DNA of 64,000 nt. It comes from Cavenderia fasciculata (lineage: Eukaryota; Evosea; Eumycetozoa; Acytosteliales; Cavenderiaceae). Positions 43,684 through 55,709 of this stretch are shown piece by piece (within the stretch, counting starts at the first letter, position 1; each line of letters starts with the position of its first letter). The stretch is from contig NW_004457695.1 in the NCBI RefSeq assembly GCF_000203815.1, forward strand, positions 1,610,054 through 1,674,053, given 5' to 3'. The notes under the pieces were generated by a model, which saw only the letters and a list, made by a program, of their open reading frames with translations, made no database searches and was not told the origin of the DNA. Both the position numbers and the translations under genes were made by a program.

Positions 43684-46600
43684 TATTATTATTTGTTCTA
43701 AACATTCTCATCCACAACAATAATTATAATTATAATAATTCAAGTTCAAGTATGTGTTTTATTTTATGATAATAAAACAATTCCAATTCAAAATCGAATT
43801 CATTGCCCTCGCGATTATGGATAATAGTTTATAACATTTCATTCATTCATTTACACTTTTACACTTTTGAGGTAATGGTTCATGGTTTGGTGATCGATGT
43901 AGATGTATTATTATTATTATTGTTATTATTGTTATTGTTATTCGTGTAGATGACAATTATAACTAAACTCTAAAACAGATCAAGATCAACCTTGTATCAC
44001 CGCAATACCCTTGTCGATCAGCTCAACCTCACAACAACAACAATACTACAATTCGTTGAAACCCAGAACGTAAAAGGAGAGAGACAAAGAGACAGACAGA
44101 CACAGGAGTACACTGACATTGGTGACATTTCTGTAAAGTATTAAATATATCATCACATCATCAAGAGAGTAGAGTACTCAAGCTCAAGCTCTACTCTACT
44201 CTCATTTTGCCCCAACCTATTCAATCATAAAACAAACAAATCAAAATTAGATCTATCACACCCCATTATTAGAGCTTTCTCCAGTCTCGGAATGGGTGAT
44301 TCCAATCATTTTTCCTTTTTTAGATTGCGTTGATTGAATTCCCCACCTTTATTAAATTGGGGGCGACAACCAAACACACACTCTGTGATTTATTAAACCC
44401 AAAACAACCACACTCCATTTTTATTTATTTATTATTTCAACACACACACTCTTACTTATTACTGCAAGACATATATATATATATATGTATATAAATATAT
44501 AAATAGAATTCTAAAGAAAAAAACAAAACTCTATATATTAAAAAAAAAACTAAAAAAGAAGAAAGAAAAAGAAAGTGTGTTGTAAACAACATACAATCAA
44601 AGCAGCAGCAGGTAAATAAGAAGATCTATCTAAACTCTCAACTCTCCCCCCCCCCCACACACTCACGCACGCACTCACTCACACAATATAGTTTGTAGAG
44701 TGTTTGTTGTAGTTGTTTGTTTGTTTATGAAAAAAAAAAAAAAAAAGTAGTAAAAAGTAGAGTAGAGTTAGAGTAGAAAAAAAAAAAAAAAAGGTTAGCA
44801 TGTATACAAATAATAATGGGAAAATACTCTACTCTACTCTACTCTACTCGCTCCCTCTATCATTATTTTTTTTTTTGTTATCTTCATCCAATCAAAAATT
44901 GAATTTGATTGGTTGAACAGTACAGCAGGTTGAGTAGTACAACTAAATAATTAATTCATGGTCAATTACGAAGATACAGAGAGCGTACTCTGACCAGAGA
45001 GGGGGGGGTATATATATATATATTTTTTGATCAAACAAAATTGCATCCAGTCAATTCAATCACTCGTTACAATCAAAGCAAACCAAAACAACATATGGAT
45101 GGATCAGGATGATGGTTTATAATTTAATTTGGTTGGCTGGTTCATTCCCAACCCTCTTGATTGATCTCCCCACCCATGCATCCATCCATCCATCCATCCA
45201 CCCATTCCAATGCTTATCATCAACATATCAACATACCATCACCACCCACTCAAACAATCATACTACCATTTTTTTTATCTATATTTAATTTACACACACA
45301 CTCACACTACAACTACAACAACTATATACCACCACCACCAACCACTCACTATCATCAATGGTGGGTAGTGGTGAGGAGGAGGAGGTGGGGGTGTGGTAGA
45401 CAGTCGGTCAGTGTTGTTGTTTTGTTTGTTTGTGTGTGTGTATGTGTGTGGTTGATGTGTTTTACCATGGTGTAATACAATATATACATAAGAGAATAAA
45501 TTAAATTTATTTATTTTGATTATTATATATTTTTTTTTTGCATTGATGCTTCTCCTCTCTCACTCTTTCTTTCTCACACCTCCAACAACCAACAAACCAA
45601 CAACACACATTCATTAAACTCTCTCTCACTCTTCTCTCTCTCTCTTTAACAAAACACTACTTCATCTGATAACACAAACATCTTTATTTATCAAACACAT
45701 AACACTTCAAAACAACAATCCAGCTTCCAAAGTCCCCAAGTCTCTTTGCCAGTTTTATTCTAGACTAGCACCAGCACCAACAGCAAAAGGACCAAAAACC
45801 ACATTTGGCCCACTCCCCAAGATTGCTGCTTATTTGTTTGTACGAGGTGGGTGCATCACAAATCATCATCATCACACATGCCACAATGTGTGCCGCCACA
45901 CATACTACTACTTTTCCCACTCAATCCATCACATACACATATTTATTGTGTTTAGCCCGCGTAGTGGGCTCACTTTTATATATATCCAAACACATGTGGG
46001 ACTAATAGTCCACACGTCCTCCATTAATATCTTGTCTCTCTCTCTCTCTCGCACTCTCACAATTTTTGTTTTTGTTAAAAACTCTATAGAGAGTTGTTGT
46101 CATTGTCATTCAATTCCTAAACTACTATATTCATTTCCTTTGGTTAAAATGTCTTTTTGACTTTATTTCCAAAGAGGTTTAGTAGTTTTTTTTTTTTTAT
46201 TAAAAAGACCATTCATCCATTTTTGTGCAACGATTGGATAGATTTTGAAATCGTCGTCGTTGCACTGGAATATCTGTTGAAAACCATGATCATTGGACAT
46301 TTGGTCATATTTTGCAAAGCGGTTCCCATTTGACATTTTGATTGATTATAATTTCATCTTGGTTGTCCAATCAATTGCAGTTTTTTCAAAATTTTCATTT
46401 TTTTCCTATTATTTTTTTTTTCTTTATTATTAATGGTTGAGTATACAATATCAACTCCCATCCCATCTAATAATAATATTATAAGCAAAAAAAAACCAAT
46501 CCATCAATCAAAAAGAGAGGAATTGAAAACAAACAAACAATTATTCCATTGTTTTTTTTTTTTGTTTTTTTTATATTTATATTAACATTTCTATTTATCT

Positions 46601-46693
46601 GTTTTTCCCAAACAAAAAAAAAAAAACAAAAAAAATTGTACTTTATTATTATTGTAATATTATAATTTTCATAGGTTTTTATAACCCGTACGC
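42918..46693. other. 3.8-kb low-complexity upstream region
   Basis: No gene that I can support. Contents: a less AT-rich block near 43230-43330 with a CTTAGA/TCTAAG stem, CA repeats (43425-43444), ATC (43590-43619) and ATT (43655-43690) runs, CT/CA-rich stretches with C9 at 44647-44655, TACTC repeats (44827-44848), CATC repeats (45178-45200), and many CA- and CT-rich blocks to 45700. Probably promoter and leader of the zinc-ribbon gene. Open frames inside are triplet or dinucleotide translations. Confidence 0.5.
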
Positions 46694-48950
46694 ATGAATT
46701 ACGGTTCTTCTTCTCATAGTTCCCAATCGATTATTGACTCTATCGATCATAGTCATCCATCATATCCACCTCCTCTTTTACATCATCATCATCATCATCA
46801 ATATCCTCATCATCATCATCCCTACAACAACTACCACCACCACCACCATCTTCATCAACAACAACCACAACCACAACCACAGTATTTTTATACTTCACCA
46901 CCATTACCACTACCAAATCATTCAAGTTATAGTAGTACTACCCCACCACTTCCAACCACTCCAAACAACAACAACAATACCAACAACGGTTCGTCAGTTT
47001 CATCATCACAGAGTAACACTCCAAACTTAAAATATCCATCTAGCAGTGACATTGATTTCCATTCCTCATCTGATCATTTCCAGGGTCAATCTACTACTAT
47101 TACTAGTTCATCAGACACTGTTAATCATTTCCAGAGTTTAAATCTTCAAACTTCTTCTGACAATAATAATCATTATCATTTTGGTAAATTTTACCCTCAT
47201 CTCATTCATTCATTCATTCATTCATTTAACCATACATAATCTATCTCTTTCTCTTTTGTAAATTACTTTTACTAATATTATTATTATTTTTTTTACTCTT
47301 ATTTATTTTTTTGTAGAAAAAGATTTATTAATTCATTCATCAAGTCCAATACAACAAGGATCACCATTAAAACTTTCCACTACTACTGAACATACTCGTC
47401 ATTTACAATATCAACGTAATAATAGTAGTAGCAGTATGTTACCAACATCCAACTCTGCTTCGTCACAATCAGCATCGTCACCTCAACACATTACATCGGA
47501 TTTGACTCACCTCCCACTCCCATCGATCTTTCAGCAAAACCCAAACGCCGCATCAAGTATGAATCCACCCATTCTTTTTTCCCCATCGGCTTCGCTGACG
47601 TCGACGCCCACCTTTTTGTTGCCACCTTCGTCGCAGTCGATGCTGTCACACACTAATATATTCCCACAGGACCAACCATACATGGGCATGGATGTAGGTG
47701 AGTTCCAAATGCACAACCAACACTATTCGGCCCCATATCCCTACCTCTATCTCCAACAGACCACTGCCCAACACGTTGCTCAACAACACCAACAAGCCCA
47801 CCAAGCCCATCAACAGGCCCAACAAGCTCAACAAGCTCAACAACAAGCCCAGCAACAGGCCCAACACCACCAAATGTCCAACAACAACAATAACAACAAC
47901 CCATCGGTGCATGGATCGCCGACCGCTGCCGCACCCAAGATCAAGAGAAAGAGCAATACGGAAAAGAAACATACCGACTCGAATGGTTCACCATTGGTCA
48001 TCCCCAAGTGCACACGTTGTAACGAGTCGGCGTCATGGCGTCACGACAAGCGAAGATGGTGGTGCAAGGAATGCAAAAAGGCATTTACACCAGGCATCAC
48101 CAAGTCACCATCGGCCAGCACACCATCACCACAACCCTTGCTCCAGTCACCACTGCCAATGGGTGGCTCACCACTTCCACACTGGGATCCACAGCTGCCA
48201 AACAGCATTCAAAATACACCACCATCGGTGCCACAAATGACCGCGTCACAGGCCATCTGTCCCAACTGTAATAATCCAGGTGGCTGGAAGCACGACAAGA
48301 AGAGATGGCATTGCAAGACGTGCAAAAAGCCATTCACTCCATCCATGCACGACTCTATATCCGGTATGCCATCATCGCCCACTTCACCCAACAAAAAGAA
48401 GCCAACCAAATCCAAACGATCGTCTACACCCACCTCGTCCATCAATTCACCACCATCGTCTATGGGTTCACCAAACTCGGTCTTTCCCCTCCCACTCATT
48501 GCCACTAGTGCATCCATGTCTATGCTTCCTCAAAACATGTTGTCCTATGGCCCCATGCAAGGGATGCCACCCCACGTCTTTATGCCACCCATCTCTCCGG
48601 CCAACATTAAATCGCACGACATGTTGAGAACCAGCTCAACCTCACCCACACCCAACACTCCCCCCTCCATACCATCGCCAACCATCCTCATGAGTGGCGG
48701 TCACCACAACATGCCAAATCCCCTCATCCCCGGACCAAGCAATCTTTCGCCAAATGGAACGCCAAAGAAATCAAAAGGATCGAAAAAGGAAAAAGAAATG
48801 TCCGAAGGTGTCCAAGTCCTAGTCAGTTGTGTAGATAATCATAATTCCCTCTCTGATGTAAATAGATCAAATGATTCAGCCGAAAGCTGGAAAATGAATT
48901 CTGGTCAACAAAAACTTTTTGATCAAAAATACCCTCAACTTACAAGTTAA
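46694..48950 (+). CDS. Protein with two transposase-type zinc ribbons
   Basis: Exon 1 (46694-47183) and exon 2 (47317-48950) join in frame to 707 aa. The N-terminal 350 residues are poly-H, poly-Q/A (AQQAQQAQQQAQQQAQ) and Ser/Pro-rich. Two similar modules follow: CTRCNESASWRHDKRRWWCK then ECKKAFTPG, and CPNCNNPGGWKHDKKRWHCK then TCKKPFTPS, each C-x2-C-x13-C-x2-C. This looks like the RYRCKxCGKTFTP zinc ribbon found at the N-terminus of IS1/InsA and related transposases, not like GATA (wrong spacing). The remainder is Ser/Pro/Met-rich with Lys clusters (PKKSKGSKKEKE). I infer a nuclear DNA-binding regulator. The long upstream region fits a developmentally regulated gene. No family name is known to me. 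Confidence 0.75.
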
Positions 48951-49355
48951 AAAAAAATCAAATCAAAAGTAAATCAATCAAACCAACCAACCAATCAATC
49001 AAAACAACTCCTGATAGATAATATATATATATATATAAACAAAAAAACTTTAAATCAAACCAGTAATAATAATAATAATATAATATACTCCACACATAAA
49101 CCAACCAAATCAAATCAAATCAAATCAAATAATATCATATAATTCCCCAAATCACCAATAATAATAATATTTCAACCAACCCAAAATTGTAAATTTCCAA
49201 ACATCCATCAATCAGCCATCAACAAAATTTTAATATATAATATATAATTATATAAATCCCTCCTCTCTACCTTTTTTAAATTAAATAAATGTATAAAACT
49301 AATTAACCAAAAAAAAAAAGACTATTATCTATTATATCTAATATTCTATTTATTA
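48951..49355. other. Convergent intergenic region
   Basis: AT- and CAAAT-rich sequence between two converging genes, with (TA)n at 49021-49036 and several ATCAAATCAA units. No gene. Confidence 0.6.
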
Positions 49356-49843
49356 TTAGTTTGGAGGTTGTTTATTAATTTTTGATAATTCTTCTTTTGT
49401 TCTCCTATTCATTTCAGCAACTTGAGCATCCATAACCATTTTAATTTTTTTATCTTGAACTTGTTTATTATATGTACATATAGGCCAATAACATCCAGCT
49501 ACCAATGCAAATGTTATAATACCAAAATCTGCTGATTTGATTCCTCCTACACACAAAAAGAAAAGAAACGAGTTAATACAATGAAAGATAATTCTATTGA
49601 TTCTGTTCTTTCTCTCTTTTTCTTTCAAAACATACTATGACTAGAGAATACAGATGATAAAAAGGTGACAGTTACACCTGAACCTATACCATAGAGAAAT
49701 GAATCTTTGAAACAAGGTATTCTTGCTGGGTTGTATCTATCCCAAAATCCTTGTGGTTCATTGCTTATAGGGTACAAGTTTATATTTTCATTTTCTGTTA
49801 TCGATGTATTTGATAATCCTTTTTCTTTATCACTCTCACTCAT
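49356..49843 (-). CDS. COX20-like cytochrome c oxidase assembly factor
   Basis: Exon 1 (49843-49636) and exon 2 (49546-49356) join in frame to 132 aa. The core ARIPCFKDSFLYGIGSGVT matches the conserved COX20/FAM36A motif (ARxPCxxxSxLxGIGSG). Two TM helices (GSGVTVTFLSSVFSS and FGIITFALVAGCYWPIC) and a charged C-terminal helix follow. COX20 is an inner-membrane chaperone of newly made Cox2. Length matches the family. Its start is 115 bp from the start of the divergent RTN4IP1-like gene. Confidence 0.85.
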
Positions 49844-49958
49844 TTAAATATATATATATCTTTTGTATAATAAGTTTTAAAATGCGATCATTGCAAATTT
49901 AGTTGCAGAATGAAACAATTTAAAATTTAATCAAAAAAGATCATATATTAAACATTGA

Positions 49959-51186
49959 ATGAATATTAATACATCTTTTCATCTATTAAAGAGTTTTGTA
50001 AGAGGTAAACAAAACAAAACAAACAAACAACACAATCAATCATATCTTATACTTATCTTTCTTTTTAGCTCCAATATCAAATAGTATACATCCAACATTA
50101 AAACAAAATGCTGCATTATTGATTGAATATGGAGAATCTTTATCAAATACTATAGTATACAAGAGTGGTCTTGATGTACCATTACCTGATAAATCTCAAG
50201 TCCTAATTCGTGTAAACAATTCTTCAATCAATCCTCTTGATAATGAAATGAGGTAAATATTATGATAAACCAAAAAAATATACCTATTCTTTTAACTCTC
50301 TTTTTTCTTTTTTTTTTAAAGAAAAGGATATGCAAGAAATATAGTAAATATTAAACAAAACTTACCAATGATATTGGGAAGAGATTGTAGTGGTGAAATT
50401 ATAAATGTTGGGAGTGGAGTATGGGATTTTAGAGTTGGTGATTTGGTTTGGGGTGCAACTGCACCATTTTCAAATGGATCACATGGAGAATATGTATTAT
50501 TGGATGAAAGTGAGATATCATTAAAACCAAAAAGTTTGAATCATGAACAAGCTGCATCTATTCCATTTGCAGCATTGACTGCTTGGAATGCAATATACAA
50601 TGTGGCCAACATCTCGTCAAATAGTAGAGTATTGGTCAATGGTGGAAATGGTGGAGTTGGTTTCATGGCAATCAATCTATTGAAAAAAGATATTCAATGT
50701 AAAGAGGTTGTTGCAACTTGTCAACCAAAAAACTTTGAAAAGCTACTCAAAGCTGGTGCAGATCGTGTCATTGATTATACTCTAGACTATAATCAAGTCA
50801 AGGATTTTGACATTGTTTTAAATTGTGTTGATGGTGGTGAAACTATACAATCAAAATGTCTATCTACTTTAAGGTCAAGTGGAGGACATTATATTTCATT
50901 TAATGGTCCAATTGTAAATCAAATAGATAATAATGGTATCATTCTTGGTCTTAGTAATTCATTTTTAAACAAACCCTCCTCTAGTAATGATTCAAAACAC
51001 AAGATTGATTATTCATTATTTGTGCCATCAGGAAATAATCTTTCAAAATTGGCAAAAATGTTTGACAATCAACTTTTACATTTAAATGATATCAAAACTT
51101 TTAAATTATCAGAAATTCAAAATGCCTACAATTATTATCAAAATGGTAAATCAAATGGCAAAGTAGTTTTAGATAATAAACATTAA
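49959..51186 (+). CDS. RTN4IP1-like mitochondrial oxidoreductase
   Basis: Exons 49959-50004, 50069-50252 and 50322-51186 join in frame to 364 aa. The N-terminus (MNINTSFHLLKSFVR) is a plausible mitochondrial presequence. The rest is a zinc-free medium-chain dehydrogenase: VLIRVNNSSINPLD, LGRDCSGEIINVGSGVWDF, GDLVWGATAPFSNGSHGEYV, AASIPFAALTAWNAI, and the Rossmann-type VLVNGGNGGVGFMAINLLKK. Closest to reticulon-4-interacting protein 1 (OPA10), an NADPH oxidoreductase linked to CoQ synthesis and complex I. It shares a 115-bp bidirectional promoter with COX20. Confidence 0.88.
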
Positions 51187-51217
51187 ATAAATAATAATAT
51201 TATTTATTTTTCCTTTT

Positions 51218-53807
51218 TTATCTACCAAAATAAGATGAAACATTCCAAATGGATGCTTTTTTTAATTTTACAGCTTCTGTAGTCTTTGCCAATTCTTCTG
51301 GACTGAATTGCATTAAATTTGATATAACAGGGATGAGTGATTCATCTTCCTTTTCAATAAATTTTAAAATGATATTTTTCAAGTATTCCATACTAGATCC
51401 TTCACGTTTTGTCATTCTTTCCAAATTTCTAATCTCTTCTTTTAATAACCTTTCTTGTTCCAAATGTTTCTTTTCCATCTTTTCTCCTTCATTTAATAAA
51501 TATTTATAATCATTAATTTGTGTTGTTAATTTTCTTAATTCTTCATCTCTATTTGCTTGACTCTAAAAGAATAAAAAAAATTAAAAATTAATATCAAAAG
51601 TTAAAACTTTAAACTGTTTTATCTATTTTTCTATATATATTTACTCTTGCATAATGATCAAGGATTTTTTCAACTTCTAAAGGAATTGAATCTTTTGGAA
51701 ATTCAATCGTACGAGAGGTTGATTCTTTTGAAATTGGTAATAAATGTTCAATACTAAATGGAACAGGTGTTTCATTTTCCTTTTGATCATTTTCTTTTTC
51801 ATTTTCATTTTCCTTTTCGATTTGATTTTCTTCTTGTTCTTCCTGTTGTTCAGTTTTAACTTCAATATTCATTTGATCTTGTAAATTTTTAATTGTTTCT
51901 CTTTGTTGTACAATTAATCTTTCCTTTTCTCTCATTATTGAATTATTATTTCTTTTAAAAAAGTTTAATTGTGATTGTAACTCTATAATTTTTTCTTCTT
52001 TTAATTTTAATTCTAAAAAAAATAAAAGGATTATGTTAACATAAATAAAATAAATAAATAATAATTTTTTTTTTTACCATTTTGATAATTTGGATTAATT
52101 TGATCTTCTTGTTCTTCTTTTTCTTGTTCTATTTCATTTTGAATCATTTTTTTTAATTTCTCTTTACTATTTTTTTCATCAAGTTGATCTTTTAGAGATT
52201 TAATTGTATTTTCATATTTTGCATTTTCAGAATGTAAAATATCCAATTGTTCTTGAATGGAATGAATGGTTTGATCACTTTTGTTTTGATTTTGTTTACG
52301 AGTATCAATTTCCAAAGATAATTTTTCCAATTTTTCTTTATAATCTTTAATTTCCTGTTCCAATTGACCAATCGTTTCTTCATGTTCTTCTTGTTCTAGT
52401 CTATTACTTTCTTTGTTTTTTGTTTCCTCTTCTTGTTGTTCTTGTTGTCTAAGAGCATGAGCAGCTTTAATTTTATATTGATTAAAATCTTCTTGAAGAG
52501 ATTTCATTGAAATACCAGTAGATGATAATTGATCCTCCAGCAATCTTATTCTTTGGAGATAATAATCTATATTTCTCTTCATTTCATGATACTCTGTTTC
52601 CATTGATTCATTATCATCTCTACTTGATTCTAATGATTTAATTGTTTGATTTAATATTATTATTTCATTCTAAATAAATAAATAAATAAAATAGGATTAG
52701 AGATGTATTACAAACAATGATTTGGTGTGATTATTTCTTTCTTACAGATTTATCAATAATTTGTTTTTTTTGTTCAGATACATGTTTTTGAGCACCTAAT
52801 AATAGATTCTTTAATTTGTTTACTTTATCATTTAATGTTACAATTTCATCACCATCTTGATTTTTGTTGTTATTTTGGTTGTTTTGATCAATTATTTGAG
52901 ATTGTAAAGTATTAATTGTATTTTGATCTCTAATTGATTCTTCTTGTTTTGTTTTGATTTCATTTCGAAGTTCTATCATTTCTTGATTATGATCTGCCAA
53001 TAATTCCTCTATTTCCTTTTTTTGTTTAGATAAAAATTCGATAGTATTATCCTTTTCTTCCAAATAAGTTTTATATCTTTCTTGAAATTGTTTACCCATC
53101 TCTTCCAATTGATTTGATAATTCTTTTTCTTTTTCCATTATCAAATCAATATTATCAATATTATTATTAATATTATTATTAATATTATTATTATTATCTT
53201 GATCATCATTTTCTTGTTCAATTTCCTTTTTAAATTCATTTTCATATTTTTCCAAATCTTTATCATTATCATTTAATTGTTGTTGTTGTTGATTCTTTTC
53301 TTTTTCTTTTTCTTTTTCATTTTCTTTTTCTTTTTCTTGAATTAATTGAATATTTAAATTATCAATGATCAATTTAGATTGTTCCAAAGATTGTTTAAAT
53401 TGATCAACTTGTAGTTGAAGTCGTTTTCGTTCTTCTTGAAAGATTTGTTTCTCTTCTTGAAATGTTTCCATCAATGATTCTTCAATGTGATTCCTCATTG
53501 TTTGTTGTTTTTTCCTCGTCGTTTCCAATTCATCTTCCAACGACTTTATCATTGATTGTGACATTTGTTTGTGATAGTTTGATTCCTCCTCCAATTGACT
53601 CGATCTAGTTGTAATCTCTACATTTTCCTTTTTAACTTTTTGATAGACAGTCTCTACCTTTTTAATATGCAATGCTTGTTTCTTTATAAATTCTACCAAC
53701 TCTTCTCTTGTTGCCTTGTCGATTGATACTCCTGCTGCTGATGATGATGATGACGATGATCCATCACCTCCTGAAGTTGATTTAACAGGTGATGATAAAT
53801 TTGACAT
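51218..53807 (-). CDS. GRIP-domain golgin
   Basis: Four exons (53807-52746, 52669-52078, 52012-51645, 51562-51218) join in frame to 788 aa. After a Ser/Gly-rich start, almost the whole protein is coiled coil rich in Glu, Lys and Gln, broken by Asn runs. The C-terminus holds a GRIP domain (about residues 732-770): SSMEYLKNIILKFIEKED, then LIPVISNLMQFSPEELAKT, with the conserved Tyr that binds Arl1. Golgins of this type tether vesicles at the trans-Golgi. The gene is divergent from the P5CR gene (237 bp) and ends 31 bp from the convergent RTN4IP1-like gene. Confidence 0.92.
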
Positions 53808-54044
53808 CTTTTAAACAAGCAACTATATATAAATAATATAGAAAAGAGATACCCGAATAATAATAATAATAATAATTCTAATGATTCATCACAAATTTAG
53901 TTCATAATTTAATTTAATTTTTTTAATTTTTTAAAAATTTTCAAAGGAACAGATATTCAAAAAAGTGAAGTCAAAGATCATGTTATAACTAATCGGATAT
54001 ACTTAACAATTCTTCTTATTTATATTTGTTTAATTAATTATTTA

Positions 54045-55529
54045 ATGTCTCAACAATTTGAAGAAGTTATATCGATTTTAGGGTGTGGTAATATAGGTCT
54101 ATCGATTGCACAAGGTCTAGTCAATTCAAAAGACTTTGATGCTAAAAAGATCATTCTCACCAAGAGGTCGGTATCTACACTTGCCAACTTTGCTAACTTT
54201 GGCTACCAGGTGACTCGCGATAACCTAGAGGCCGTCAGAAAGTCGAGTATTATCATTGTGTGCGTGACACCTGCACAACTCGACCAGTTGCTCGACGGCA
54301 TTGCAGCGGCCATCCACTCGGACCACATTGTGATCAGTGTCGTGTCGGGTGCCAGCATCGCCGACATTCAATCGCGACTCGGGCAAAACGTGTCTGTGGT
54401 ACGTGCCATGCCCAACACTGCCATTCAATTCTGTCAGTCTATGACTTGTCTGGCTGCACGTAGCAACACGTCTCCCATTGGAACCGACGAACAAGAGGCC
54501 AAGACAAACCGCGCACTTCAAGTCACCGACCACATCTTTTCGCACTTGGGGTCATGTGTCACATTGGTCGAGGAACAAATCGTTCCTGCCACTGCACTCT
54601 GTGCTTGTGGAGTTGCCTTTTTCTGTCGTGCAATCCGTGCCGCCGCACAAGGTGGTATTGAAATCGGGTTCCACGCCGAAGACGCCATTCGCATTGCCGC
54701 ACAGACTGCCAAGGGTGCCGCCACCCTTCTACTCGACGGTGGTCACCACCCAGAGTTTGAGATTGACAAGGTAACCACTCCACAGGGTTGCACTATTGCC
54801 GGTTTGAACCAAATGGAGCATAGCGGATTCTCGAGTGCCATGATCAAGGGTATTGTCACCTCTGCTGAAAAGGCCGCTTCCTTGTACAACTCTAAAAAAT
54901 CTAAAAATACTTCTACCGCTCCACGTATGGCTCCACCTCCACCAGTCGTCGAAGCTACCGTCCAAGAACCAAACGCCCATTCTACTCTATCATCCTCATC
55001 GGCACCATACCATCCAGCCAGTAGTGAAAAGAAATCATATAATGAAAAGAAATCATCATACAAAGGATCAGGAGGTGAAGAACAATCACCATCATCTTAT
55101 AGTAATTATAAAAATGATGATCAACAACATTATAATAATGACAAAAATAATAATGGTAATGGTAATAATAATGGTAATAGTTATCATGGTGGTTATAGTA
55201 ATGGAAATAATGATCGTGGTGGATTCCCAAAAAGAGGTGGTAGAGGTGGAAGAGGAGGAGGTAAGCCATTTAGAGGAGATGGTAAACCATTCAATGAAGA
55301 TTTCCATCGTGAACGTTTTGGAAATGATCGTCATCAACAAGGAGATCAACAAGGAAGAGAAGGAGGTGAAGAACCATTTTTCCAAAAACGTAGAGCTTTT
55401 AAAAAAGAAGCAAAATATCAAGCAAAAACAAATCAAACTACCTCCTCCTCCACAACAAATCAAACAACCACCACCTCACAACCACCAATAACAACAAATA
55501 ATAATAATCAAGAACAATCAACTGCCTAA
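54045..55529 (+). CDS. Pyrroline-5-carboxylate reductase with RGG-rich tail
   Basis: A single exon of 494 aa, against 270-300 for normal P5CR. Residues 1-280 are a full enzyme: SILGCGNIGLSIAQGL Rossmann motif, VRAMPNTAIQFCQSMTCL, ALCACGVAFFCRAIRAA (dimerisation helices) and VTTPQGCTIAGLNQMEHSGF. It makes the last step of proline synthesis, P5C plus NAD(P)H to proline. After about residue 285 comes an uninterrupted tail: Ser/Pro, Lys/Tyr, Asn/Gly, then FPKRGGRGGRGGGKPFRGDG (about residues 392-412), KRRAFKKEAKYQAK and a Thr/Asn/Gln end. The enzyme half has C-ending codons, the tail AT-rich ones, marking a sharp boundary. The TTPQGCTIAGLN..EH region looks bacterial (Bacteroidetes-type) rather than animal, an inference. 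RGG tails usually bind RNA. Confidence 0.92.
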   Translation: MSQQFEEVISILGCGNIGLSIAQGLVNSKDFDAKKIILTKRSVSTLANFANFGYQVTRDNLEAVRKSSIIIVCVTPAQLDQLLDGIAAAIHSDHIVISVVSGASIADIQSRLGQNVSVVRAMPNTAIQFCQSMTCLAARSNTSPIGTDEQEAKTNRALQVTDHIFSHLGSCVTLVEEQIVPATALCACGVAFFCRAIRAAAQGGIEIGFHAEDAIRIAAQTAKGAATLLLDGGHHPEFEIDKVTTPQGCTIAGLNQMEHSGFSSAMIKGIVTSAEKAASLYNSKKSKNTSTAPRMAPPPPVVEATVQEPNAHSTLSSSSAPYHPASSEKKSYNEKKSSYKGSGGEEQSPSSYSNYKNDDQQHYNNDKNNNGNGNNNGNSYHGGYSNGNNDRGGFPKRGGRGGRGGGKPFRGDGKPFNEDFHRERFGNDRHQQGDQQGREGGEEPFFQKRRAFKKEAKYQAKTNQTTSSSTTNQTTTTSQPPITTNNNNQEQSTA

Positions 55530-55709
55530 AATAATAAATGTTATAAAAAGTTGTGTAGAAATATTTCTTAATTTGGAAAAAAATTATTATTTATTTGTTT
55601 ATTATTTCTGCCTATGTATTATTATTTTATATAAACTTGTATTAATATTATATATATCTTTTATATTAATTATTATTATATTATCTTTTTCTTTTTTTTG
55701 TTTCTTTTT

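Noticed and set aside
45161-45475. 104-codon open frame
   Set aside because: Translation of CATC, CACC and GTGT repeats only.
46694-48950. GATA-factor identity for the zinc fingers
   Set aside because: Spacing is C-x2-C-x13-C-x2-C, not x17-20, and the GATA core residues are absent.
54853-55491. 212-codon frame overlapping the P5CR tail
   Set aside because: Shadow frame; the P5CR frame is continuous and carries the RGG block.
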